The translations under genes were made by a program, and so were the position numbers. Shown here in pieces: positions 1 to 7,486 of a stretch of 64,000 nt of DNA. The stretch's first letter is position 1; each line of letters starts with the position of its first letter. Origin of the DNA: RGIG8244 sp045639325 (lineage in GTDB: Bacteria; Verrucomicrobiota; Lentisphaeria; Victivallales; UBA1829); the NCBI GenBank assembly GCA_045639325.1, contig JAZUCU010000019.1, forward strand, positions 62,001 to 126,000. The letters run 5' to 3'. The notes below the pieces were generated by a model. It was not told the DNA's origin. It did no database searches and saw only the letters and a program-made list of their open reading frames with translations.

Positions 1-278
1 GCATCGGTTATCTGTTTACGATTCTGTTTCTGAAGCAATATATCCGCTGGGATCCGCTGCATCTTACTGGCGGCCGCAGCAATAACCGGAATCGGAACAA
101 TCCTTACGGCTGGAAAGTGAGTGGACAGGATCCGAAACAGACAGGACCCCGCCCGGTCACGCAGCAGGAACTGGATATGCTTCTGGACAAAATATCACGG
201 GAAGGCATCAATGCTTTGAGTGAAGAAGAAATGGCACGGCTGCGTCAGGCGCGGGAGCAGATGCGCGGCGGCAAATAA
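1..278 (+). CDS. Rhomboid-family intramembrane serine protease, C-terminal end (partial)
   Basis: The gene runs in from before the window; about 91 residues of C-terminus are visible, read from base 3 to a TAA stop at 276-278. They begin with the end of a hydrophobic segment (IGYLFTILFLK), pass through a polar Asn/Gly-rich linker, and finish with the pattern LDxLLDKISREGINALSEEE. That tail (leucine-aspartate helix, then 'G-ALSEEE') is typical of the small helical domain behind many bacterial rhomboid proteases. The catalytic Ser and His are outside the window, so activity cannot be judged. lolC starts 30 bases downstream on the same strand. The family assignment rests only on the tail. Confidence 0.6.
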   Translation, partial: IGYLFTILFLKQYIRWDPLHLTGGRSNNRNRNNPYGWKVSGQDPKQTGPRPVTQQELDMLLDKISREGINALSEEEMARLRQAREQMRGGK

Positions 279-307
279 CCGCAAAGAAAGGTGCGGAAAA
301 AATAAAA

Positions 308-1630
308 ATGGAATTGGGTACTGAATTATTTCTTGCGTGGCGATATTTCAAACCGAAACGCAATGCAGTTTCAGTCATTACACTGATCAGTATTATCGGG
401 GTCATCCTCGGTGTTGCGGTGCTGATTGTTGTACTGGCTGTTATGACTGGGTTCACGGATCATCTGAAAGGCAAGCTGCTGGAAACGGGAGCACATGCGC
501 AAATCCGGAAGCAGATTCGATACACGCCGCAAATGCCAGGTGGTTCCTCCGGAGTATTCACGGAAGAAGAAGCCGAAACCGTTTGCGAAGCCGTAAAGAA
601 AAACGGCGGCGAAGGTGTCCCGGTTCTGTTGTCACCCGTTCTGCTGCAAGTCAATGATATTTTCGCACCGAAAGCCCTGATAGCCTATAATCCGTCCCAG
701 GACATCACCAAGCGTATCCCGTTGGAAAAAGCCTTGCGATCCGGTAAGGTTTCTCTGAAAAAAGATGAAATCATGGTCAGTGACGTCATTGCCAATCAAT
801 ACGGCTTGCGGGCGGGCGACAAAGTGCTGCTTCATTCTCCCACGCACCTCTCCCGACTGGTGGAACGGGATAAAACAACGGGGCGTTACAAGGTATCCGA
901 ACAGGCGGAAATGTACCTGCCGGGCGAATACACCATCACCGGAACATTTTCTTTCGATAAATACGACTTTGATAAAGACATCATGTTCATGGGGCTGGAT
1001 GCAGGCGATGCCCTGTTCAATCTTGATTTCGGTTCAGCCACACATATTTACGTCTGGACTGCCGATCCGTTCAACATGGATCGTTTCACAGAAAAGCTGA
1101 TCACATCCTTATATAAGATCGACCCGTTCCTTCAGACACACACGTGGAAAGACATGCACAGCCGGATTCTCGGGGTATTGGCGGTGGAAAAGAACATGCA
1201 GTTTTTCCTGTTGATTTTCATTGTTCTGGTTGCGGCATTCAGTATCGCGAACACCTTGATTACAACCGTAATTCAGAAGACGCGGGAAATCGGGCTTTTG
1301 AAAGCCATGGGAGCCTCTTCCGCAGGAGTCATGCGCATCTTTCTGCTGCAAGGATTTTTTGTGGGCGTAGTCGGCTCCATCGGCGGCGTGCTGCTGGGCT
1401 GGCTGGTTGTGGTATACCGTATGAATATTCTGGCGGCAATGCGTTTCATCAGCGGACAGGAGATTTTCCCGAAAGAAGTATATCTTTTCCGGGAACTTCC
1501 GGCCCATATCATCTGGAGTGATGTTGCCATCATCACTTTGATTTCCATATTACTCTGCACATGCGGGGCATTGCTCCCGGCACTCCGTGCGGCATCACTT
1601 GACCCGGCAAAGGCATTGCGTTATGAATAA
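308..1630 (+). CDS. lolC: Lipoprotein-releasing ABC transporter permease, LolC/LolE family
   Basis: A 440-residue inner-membrane protein of the LolC/E (MacB-like) permease family, which extracts mature outer-membrane lipoproteins from the inner membrane. The N-terminus has the family start (ELFLAWRYFKPKRNAVSVIT) running into the first membrane helix at about residues 22-48. A large periplasmic domain covers about 50-280, and three more helices lie at about 295-325, 345-375 and 400-425. The cytoplasmic coupling stretch 'TREIGLLKAMGAS' is the classic family signature after TM2. It overlaps the ATPase gene lolD by 8 bases, so the two are co-translated. One permease gene is seen here, so the transporter may be a homodimer or pair with a second permease elsewhere. 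Confidence 0.9.
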   Translation: MELGTELFLAWRYFKPKRNAVSVITLISIIGVILGVAVLIVVLAVMTGFTDHLKGKLLETGAHAQIRKQIRYTPQMPGGSSGVFTEEEAETVCEAVKKNGGEGVPVLLSPVLLQVNDIFAPKALIAYNPSQDITKRIPLEKALRSGKVSLKKDEIMVSDVIANQYGLRAGDKVLLHSPTHLSRLVERDKTTGRYKVSEQAEMYLPGEYTITGTFSFDKYDFDKDIMFMGLDAGDALFNLDFGSATHIYVWTADPFNMDRFTEKLITSLYKIDPFLQTHTWKDMHSRILGVLAVEKNMQFFLLIFIVLVAAFSIANTLITTVIQKTREIGLLKAMGASSAGVMRIFLLQGFFVGVVGSIGGVLLGWLVVVYRMNILAAMRFISGQEIFPKEVYLFRELPAHIIWSDVAIITLISILLCTCGALLPALRAASLDPAKALRYE

Positions 1631-2324
1631 TGAATGTGAATTTTTTCTGAAAGCGGAAGAAATCCGCAAAAGTTTCCGGATCGGACAGGAAGAAATCTCC
1701 GTCCTGCGGTCAGTCAGCTTCCATGTCAGCAAAGGGGAATGGATTGCATTGCTCGGCGCATCCGGCAGTGGAAAAACCACACTGCTCGATATTCTGGGGT
1801 CCATCTCGAAACCCGATGCCGGCCGCGTCATTGTCAACGGCACGGATTACAATGCATTGAGTCGCGGGGGGCTGATCCGTTTCCGCCGGAAGAATGTAGG
1901 TTTTGTATTCCAGGCATATCACATATTACCGGAACTCAACATTCTGGAAAACGTGATGCTGCCCGCCATGCTGGAAGGAATGTCCCGGAAAGCGGCGAAA
2001 GAAAAGGCATTGCATCTGCTGGAGAAAGTGGGGTTGAGCCATCGACTCACCCATCGGCGCAGTGAAATGTCCGGCGGCGAACAACAGCGTTGCGCTATTG
2101 CACGGGCATTGATCAATGATCCGCAGCTGCTTCTGGCAGATGAACCGACAGGGAATCTGGACTCTGTCACAGGCAAAGGCATTCTTGACCTCTTTCTGCA
2201 ATTGAAAGCGGAAACAGATACAACGATCATCATGGTGACACATGACCGTCAGATTGCCGGTCTTTCGGACCGGATTATTGAACTGCGGGATGGAGTCATT
2301 TACAACGAGGAGTTACAATCATGA
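1623..2324 (+). CDS. lolD: Lipoprotein-releasing ABC transporter ATP-binding subunit
   Basis: A 233-residue ABC ATPase of the LolD/MacB class that powers the LolC/E permease. Visible motifs are Walker A (GASGSGKTTLLD), the Q-loop (FVFQAYHILPELN), the signature MSGGEQQRCAIARAL, Walker B (LLLADEPTGNLD) and the switch His (MVTHD). The start at 1623 lies inside the end of lolC (8-base overlap). An upstream in-frame ATG at 1587 would add 12 residues encoded wholly within lolC and absent from the family. The stop overlaps the ruvA start in an ATGA, so lolC-lolD-ruvA is one translationally coupled unit. Confidence 0.92.
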   Translation: MNNECEFFLKAEEIRKSFRIGQEEISVLRSVSFHVSKGEWIALLGASGSGKTTLLDILGSISKPDAGRVIVNGTDYNALSRGGLIRFRRKNVGFVFQAYHILPELNILENVMLPAMLEGMSRKAAKEKALHLLEKVGLSHRLTHRRSEMSGGEQQRCAIARALINDPQLLLADEPTGNLDSVTGKGILDLFLQLKAETDTTIIMVTHDRQIAGLSDRIIELRDGVIYNEELQS

Positions 2325-2926
2325 TCGCTCGACTTACCGGTAAAGTATTAGAAGTCAATTTTACGGAATTGATTCTGGATGTTCATGGCGTGGGCTACCG
2401 TTTATTCATCCCCATGAGCACGTATGATGCTCTCCCCCGGGCAGGTGAAGAAGCCACCTTGCGCTGCCACATGCAGGTGCGGGAAGATGATATTTCCCTT
2501 TACGGCTTTGCAACCGCCCAGGAACAGGGCATTTTTGAATTGCTGATCACAGTCAACGGAATCGGAGCCAAGACCGCGTTAAACATTTTAAGCAGTATGA
2601 ACATTCCAGGTTTCTGTGCTGCCGTTGCCCAGGGCGACGTAAAATCCTTGAAAAAGATCAATGGTGTCGGGCCGAAATCAGCGGAACGGATCATTATCGA
2701 ACTGCGGGATAAAATTGATAAAATCGTACCGGAATCCACGTTCATCAAAACGCAGACGGACGATTCGTTCAAGGAACTGGAAGATGCCCTTATTGCCTTG
2801 GAAAAACTGGGCTTCCCCAGAGCAAAAATTCAGAAAACGGTTACCGATGTGGCACTCGCCATACCGGAAAATCAGCGGTCATGCGAAAATATCATCCGCA
2901 AATCTCTGGCTGCTCTCAACCGATAA
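2321..2926 (+). CDS. ruvA: Holliday junction branch migration protein RuvA
   Basis: A 201-residue RuvA, the tetrameric DNA-binding platform that recruits the RuvB motor to Holliday junctions. Domain I is an OB fold (MIARLTGKVLEV through the LYGF stretch). Domain II carries two helix-hairpin-helix motifs (TVNGIGAKTALNIL and KINGVGPKSAERIIIEL). The C-terminal three-helix domain that contacts RuvB is at about 150-200 (ELEDALIALEKLGFPRAK). Its length matches the family. The gene begins in a 4-base ATGA overlap with lolD. ruvB and ruvC are not in the window. Confidence 0.96.
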   Translation: MIARLTGKVLEVNFTELILDVHGVGYRLFIPMSTYDALPRAGEEATLRCHMQVREDDISLYGFATAQEQGIFELLITVNGIGAKTALNILSSMNIPGFCAAVAQGDVKSLKKINGVGPKSAERIIIELRDKIDKIVPESTFIKTQTDDSFKELEDALIALEKLGFPRAKIQKTVTDVALAIPENQRSCENIIRKSLAALNR

Positions 2927-2942
2927 AACGGAGTCCGTTCTT

Positions 2943-3506
2943 ATGAATGATGATACACAGCAGCGTACGATCTGTCATCCCTCCTATATCGTTCTGAATC
3001 TGCCATCCCCTATGGCGGAAGTCATTCGCGATTTGAGAGCAAAACATGACGTACGCAGAGCCAATCTCCCGGCAGAGATCACGCTGACCGGATCCTCCGG
3101 CACGGGCTTGCTGGAATTGGGACAGGATGTGGATATGGTTGCGGCAGAAATGGACCGGGTAGCGAAAAATCTGCAGCCGTTCACGGTACAATTCACCAAG
3201 ATCGAACGTTTTCCCAATACGGATATTTATTTTCTGACACTGAACGATGATTCCATGTTCAATCAGATTCGTCTGGAATTGGAAAAAACGGCAATCCGCT
3301 TTCAGCCGTCGCCCTACCCTTACACGGCACATTGCACCCTGAAATTGCGGAGTGCGCCCACCGATGTGGAACTGTTGGAACTGTTGTTTATGGATGTACC
3401 GAAAACACCGTTCCAGCTCTCCCAGATGTCATTATATTCTCTTCCGGACACCGAGAGCTGCGACCTGCTCCACACGGTGGAATTCGGCAAAAAGATAAAA
3501 CAATAA
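2943..3506 (+). CDS. 2H phosphoesterase / 2'-5' RNA ligase-like protein with altered first motif
   Basis: A 187-residue protein with the layout of the LigT/2H phosphoesterase family, two repeated halves that each normally carry H-x-T/S. The second motif is intact (YTAHCTLKLR, His130-x-Thr132). The position of the first reads PAEITLTG, with Glu45-x-Thr47 in place of His. In the known enzymes both histidines catalyse cyclic phosphodiester chemistry, so this protein may have weakened or changed activity, or act as an RNA/nucleotide binder. It lies 16 bases after ruvA and 27 before marC. The start ATG at 2943 follows a purine-rich stretch. Longer in-frame extensions run back through ruvA and are not credible. 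Confidence 0.6.
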   Translation: MNDDTQQRTICHPSYIVLNLPSPMAEVIRDLRAKHDVRRANLPAEITLTGSSGTGLLELGQDVDMVAAEMDRVAKNLQPFTVQFTKIERFPNTDIYFLTLNDDSMFNQIRLELEKTAIRFQPSPYPYTAHCTLKLRSAPTDVELLELLFMDVPKTPFQLSQMSLYSLPDTESCDLLHTVEFGKKIKQ

Positions 3507-3533
3507 CCAATTACAAATTAAGGATATATCAAA

Positions 3534-4166
3534 ATGGCTGCTTTTATTAACAATGTACTCAAATTTTTCTTTATCATGACCCCGTTCTTCGTGCTTTCCA
3601 TGTTTCTGGTGTATACCGCCGGATGGGAAGAAAAATCGAAGCGATTGCTGGCACTGCGAATCGGTTTTGCAGTCTTCATCATCTCCATGATTCTGTTTGT
3701 TTTCGGCCGTTGGATCTTTGAAATTTTCGGGATTACCCTGGATGCCTTCCGGATTGGCGGGGGCGGCCTTCTCTTTCTTTCCGCTGTCGGGCTGGTCAAC
3801 AGTAAAGTGGAAGACAAAAAGACCAACGATAATGGCGAATCTGCGGAAGAAAAAGTTTCATCTATCGCAGTCGTTCCGTTGGCAATTCCGATTACAGTCG
3901 GCCCCGGTACAACTGCGGCATTGATTCTGTTCGGTGCGGAAGCCGCCAGTGGAAAACTTCACACCTATTTTACCGGGGCGGCGGCATTGTTTCTTGCCAC
4001 ATTCATGTTGACTGTCATCCTTTTCGTGGCGACCGGTATCGAACGCCGTATGGGTAAGCGGGTGATTATGATTCTGAGTAAAATCACCGGTCTTGTTCTT
4101 GCGGCATTGGCATCCCAATTGATCTTTGACGGAGTCGGCAGTATTCTTGCGAAGTATTTGAAGTGA
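3534..4166 (+). CDS. MarC-family (UPF0056) integral membrane protein
   Basis: A 210-residue polytopic membrane protein with about six hydrophobic segments: residues 10-30, 42-62, 70-90, 108-135, 145-168 and 185-205. The family signatures are the central PLAIPITVGPGTTAALILFG and the repeated 'FRIGGGGLLFLSAV' type segment. MarC proteins are inner-membrane proteins of unknown transport role. The name comes from an old multiple-antibiotic-resistance link that did not hold up. A good ribosome site (AAGGATAT) precedes the ATG. A charged cytoplasmic loop (about 88-105) separates the two halves. It is the last gene of the lolC-led run, followed by a weak hairpin and a new promoter. Confidence 0.85.
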   Translation: MAAFINNVLKFFFIMTPFFVLSMFLVYTAGWEEKSKRLLALRIGFAVFIISMILFVFGRWIFEIFGITLDAFRIGGGGLLFLSAVGLVNSKVEDKKTNDNGESAEEKVSSIAVVPLAIPITVGPGTTAALILFGAEAASGKLHTYFTGAAALFLATFMLTVILFVATGIERRMGKRVIMILSKITGLVLAALASQLIFDGVGSILAKYLK

Positions 4167-4168
4167 TT

Positions 4169-4190
4169 TCTGCAAAAAAAGCAGATTTTC
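4169..4190 (+). terminator. Weak hairpin after marC
   Basis: TCTGC and GCAGA form a five-pair stem around a seven-A loop and are followed by TTTTC. The stem is short, so termination is probably partial at best. Its place, just after the marC stop and before the promoter at 4194, is right for an operon end. Confidence 0.35.
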
Positions 4191-4193
4191 AAG

Positions 4194-4221
4194 TTGAAAA
4201 AAAAAGAAAAAATGCTATATT
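4194..4221 (+). promoter_or_regulatory. Sigma70-type promoter for the 4266-15429 gene run
   Basis: TTGAAA (4194-4199), 16 bases, TATATT (4216-4221), set in A-tract DNA. This is the same form as the other promoters in the window. Transcription would start near 4228, giving a leader of about 38 bases. Confidence 0.65.
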
Positions 4222-4265
4222 GCCTGCAGATATTATAATTTAATATAATAACAAAGCAGGTGATT

Positions 4266-5084
4266 ATGATCTTATCCGGACAAGCGGAAAATATAACAGA
4301 AAACGAATCCTTTGGATTCACCATTCTCGGCAGTGGCAGCAGCGGTAACGCAACCGTCATTCACGGCCCGAATGGGAATTTGCTGCTGGATGCCGGATTC
4401 TCCAGAAAAGAACTGGAACGCCGTATGTCCATGCGGGACATCGACCCCTCCGGCATCAAAGCGGTTCTGCTGACCCATGAACACAGTGATCATGTTCAGG
4501 GTTGCAGAGTCTTTGCGGATTATTACGATTGTCCAGTCTATCTGACTGCGGGTACAGAAAGCAAACTGCCCTGCAAAAATTGTTCTCCTGCGAATAAAAT
4601 CCTGATCGAATCCGGTGCCGTCTTTGAATTATGTGGCATTCGTGTGGAAGCATTCAGTATTCCCCACGACGTGGAGGAAGCGGTTGCCTATACCTTTCAT
4701 TGCGGCAATAAAAAACTGGGCTATGCCACCGACCTCGGCATGGCTGGTATGATGACCATCAACCGTCTGCAAGCTTGCAATGCACTGGTTCTTGAATCCA
4801 ATTATGAACCATCGTTGCTGATGGCATCCGGCCGCCCCATGCCGCTGAAACGTCGGATCATGAGCCGTCACGGACATTTGAGCAACTCTGCTGCGTTGGA
4901 AGCAGCGGGACGTTTGCTCCATGATGCCATGTCACATCTCATCTTTGCGCATTTGAGTACGGAATGTAACGATGCCGATAAAGTGTATGCTGATCTCTGC
5001 GGTTTTCTTCAGGCAAACAACCGACCGGATATCTGGCCTTGTGTAGCAAGGCAGGATGAACCGCTGGATACCGTCTGGCTGTAA
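4266..5084 (+). CDS. MBL-fold metallo-hydrolase, YycJ/WalJ-like
   Basis: A 272-residue metallo-beta-lactamase-fold hydrolase. The dinuclear zinc motif is LLTHEHSDHVQG (HxHxDH), with further ligands in the C-terminal half (IPHDV, YATDLG, FAHLS). The opening FTILGSGSSGNATVIH and the SGR/RIMSRHGHLSN region resemble the YycJ/WalJ group, which has 5'-exonuclease-like members tied to DNA repair and cell-wall signalling. The substrate cannot be read from sequence. The ATG at 4266 is chosen over a GTG at 4260 because GCAGG sits five bases before it. The kinase gene follows after 25 bases. Confidence 0.85.
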   Translation: MILSGQAENITENESFGFTILGSGSSGNATVIHGPNGNLLLDAGFSRKELERRMSMRDIDPSGIKAVLLTHEHSDHVQGCRVFADYYDCPVYLTAGTESKLPCKNCSPANKILIESGAVFELCGIRVEAFSIPHDVEEAVAYTFHCGNKKLGYATDLGMAGMMTINRLQACNALVLESNYEPSLLMASGRPMPLKRRIMSRHGHLSNSAALEAAGRLLHDAMSHLIFAHLSTECNDADKVYADLCGFLQANNRPDIWPCVARQDEPLDTVWL

Positions 5085-5109
5085 CAGGAACGTAAAGGGT
5101 GAAAAGGTT

Positions 5110-7467
5110 ATGACACAGGATAATGCATTGAAAATCACCTGTCATCATTGCAGGCAGAAACTGGATGTTTCTTCGCTGGAACCTTTTTCACGCATCAATT
5201 GTCCCCGCTGCAATACAGAACTGCTCGTTCCCGAATGGTTTGATTCGTATTTACTGGAAGAACCCGGCGTTTGCGGCGGCATGGCTTCCGTTTACCGGGC
5301 ACATGACCCGGCACTGGATCGGGAAGTGGCGATCAAAATTCTGAATCCGGAATACAGCAGCGATCCATTCCGTTCTGCTCAATTTCTTCAGGAAGCACGG
5401 ACTGCGGCAACGGTAAACCATCCCGCCATCGTCTCCATCTACACCTGCGGCATCTATCAGGGACGCAGTTACATTGTCATGCAATATCTTGCAGGCGGCA
5501 CGCTGGAAGAACAGCTCCGCCGGGCAAACGGGAAACTGCCGGTGGAAACAGTGACCGCCTGGATCCGGGACGTTGCGGAAGGATTGGAATGTGCAGGCAA
5601 ACACGGCATTGTTCATCACGACATCAAACCGGGGAATATTCTGCTGGATGTTGACGGACATGCCAAGATTGGCGACTTCGGTCTCGCGCAGATGATTCAA
5701 TCCCCCAATCCAGAAATGCCGGCACAGGGTGCTTTCTCCCGCTTCTGGATCAGTCCGAATTATGTCAGTCCGGAAAAAGTACGGAACAATGAAGAAGATT
5801 ACCGCGGCGATATTTACAGTCTCGGCGCAACGTTCTATCATCTGCTCACCGGCTCCACACCATTCTCTCACAGCGATATGGATGAATTGATCCGGATGCG
5901 GTTGACGGAAAACCCCATGCCGCCCCATTTCCATAGAGCGGAAATCAATCTGGAACTTTCCCAACTCATTATCTCCATGCTGGCAAGAAAACCGGAAGAC
6001 CGGCCTTCCTACCGGACCATCATCGGCGTATTGAACCGGATACTCAAAAATCATTCCGCCTCAACCGTCCCCCTGCCCGTCAAGGATCTCCGGACAAGCA
6101 AAGCTCCGGTCGTCAGCACGGAACAGCCGCTCCCGACGGAACCAGCCGGACGGGGCAGCAAAAGATTGAAGCTTCTGTCCTTCATTCTGATTGCACAAAT
6201 TCTTCTGCTGATTGGAATCATCTATGTCATTAACCAGCGGCCGTGGGACCGGGGCGAAAGACCGCTTCCCGGCGAAATGCTGGTACAGCCTGCCGTTTCC
6301 AGTTGTTTTGCGGAAGGGAATCCGGAAAAAGCCGCCGTGGAAGCAGAACAGGCCGCATGGAACAGCAAGTTGACAGCGAAACAGCGTTTGCTTGCCGTCG
6401 CACAATATGCCTGTGCACTGTATCTCCAGCAGAAACAGAATCCGGAAAAAATCAAAGCACTGCTTGCAAAAATAGAACTGACAGAGGGACAAAAGAAAGA
6501 GTTGCGTCCGTGGTATATTCCCCTGTTGCAAATGTGCGACCCCGAAAAACAATTGTTGATTACGGAACGGGAAGGCGCATCCATCCCGCTGATGAAGATG
6601 ACAGAGTTCTTTCTTCTTGCCTGCAAAGAAAAAAATCACGATGTGATCCTGCGGTCATTCCGGGAACTGCAGACCACACTGGTAAAGATTCCAGAAACGC
6701 ATTGGATCCGCCTCTGTTTTGAACAGCGTTTCTCCCAGTGGCAACATATTCTGGAATACGGGACAACATCTGCCGCAACGGTGGAACCATTGTTCCGGGG
6801 TTATCTCAAACATCAATCCTCCCGTCCGGAAATAACGGTGGAAGCAATCGAGCCCATCGAATTGAATCATGACGGGTCCGACGATTCCGCACCCGAATTA
6901 ACCGCGGAGATTCTCAAAAAAGCGGCGGAACGTTATCACAAAGTAAAACGTCCCCGTCCCGATGCGCCCTGCATGTTGACGCGGGAAAACACACAGGAAT
7001 ATCTGAATTCTCTGCCTGCATACAACCGGGAAGCGGAAAGCAAACGTCTGGTTTATATGTGCAACCTGATTCCGTTTATCGTTCAGGCCTCCACCGACAA
7101 CCCCTGCCGGATCAAGCATTTTGTTGCGCTTGATGGCAAAAATTACTGGAATGGCATTCTGCTTTTCAATGAAAAATTCATTTCCTTCAAAAATGAGGAC
7201 GGACTGGAACGGCTGGAATGGTCACAACTCCCCATGGGCGAAGTTCAGAAAATTTTGAAATATTACGTTACGACCCGCGAAAACCGGCTTAAGACTCCGA
7301 CATCCAAAGAAATTCAGCGCGAAATTTTTGCCGGCTATCTGCGGTACACTCTTTTCTGCCAATGGTATGGCGATTATGCGGAAGCAGAAAAATATGCACT
7401 TCAAACGTTAAAATATCTCCCCGGCAAAGAAACCAATAAACTTCTCACCCTGCTGCTGCTGCGATGA
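5110..7467 (+). CDS. Membrane Ser/Thr protein kinase with N-terminal zinc ribbon
   Basis: A 785-residue Hanks-type kinase. Residues 11-34 carry a four-Cys zinc ribbon (C11xxC14, C31xxC34). The kinase domain runs about 48-312, with a glycine loop GVCGGMASVY, Lys76 in VAIKIL, HHDIKPGN (Asp171), GDFGLA (Asp189) and YVSPE in place of APE. The usual HRD is HHD, a non-RD form that often does not need activation-loop phosphorylation. One membrane helix (about 355-375) is followed by some 400 exported or periplasmic residues, probably helical and TPR-like, with no known domain seen. The start at 5110 follows AAAGGGTGAAAAGG. Coupling to the next gene, a degenerate histidine kinase, suggests a joint signalling unit. 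All essential kinase residues are present. Confidence 0.9.
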   Translation: MTQDNALKITCHHCRQKLDVSSLEPFSRINCPRCNTELLVPEWFDSYLLEEPGVCGGMASVYRAHDPALDREVAIKILNPEYSSDPFRSAQFLQEARTAATVNHPAIVSIYTCGIYQGRSYIVMQYLAGGTLEEQLRRANGKLPVETVTAWIRDVAEGLECAGKHGIVHHDIKPGNILLDVDGHAKIGDFGLAQMIQSPNPEMPAQGAFSRFWISPNYVSPEKVRNNEEDYRGDIYSLGATFYHLLTGSTPFSHSDMDELIRMRLTENPMPPHFHRAEINLELSQLIISMLARKPEDRPSYRTIIGVLNRILKNHSASTVPLPVKDLRTSKAPVVSTEQPLPTEPAGRGSKRLKLLSFILIAQILLLIGIIYVINQRPWDRGERPLPGEMLVQPAVSSCFAEGNPEKAAVEAEQAAWNSKLTAKQRLLAVAQYACALYLQQKQNPEKIKALLAKIELTEGQKKELRPWYIPLLQMCDPEKQLLITEREGASIPLMKMTEFFLLACKEKNHDVILRSFRELQTTLVKIPETHWIRLCFEQRFSQWQHILEYGTTSAATVEPLFRGYLKHQSSRPEITVEAIEPIELNHDGSDDSAPELTAEILKKAAERYHKVKRPRPDAPCMLTRENTQEYLNSLPAYNREAESKRLVYMCNLIPFIVQASTDNPCRIKHFVALDGKNYWNGILLFNEKFISFKNEDGLERLEWSQLPMGEVQKILKYYVTTRENRLKTPTSKEIQREIFAGYLRYTLFCQWYGDYAEAEKYALQTLKYLPGKETNKLLTLLLLR

Positions 7468-7486
7468 CAACATGGAGGATCTGACT

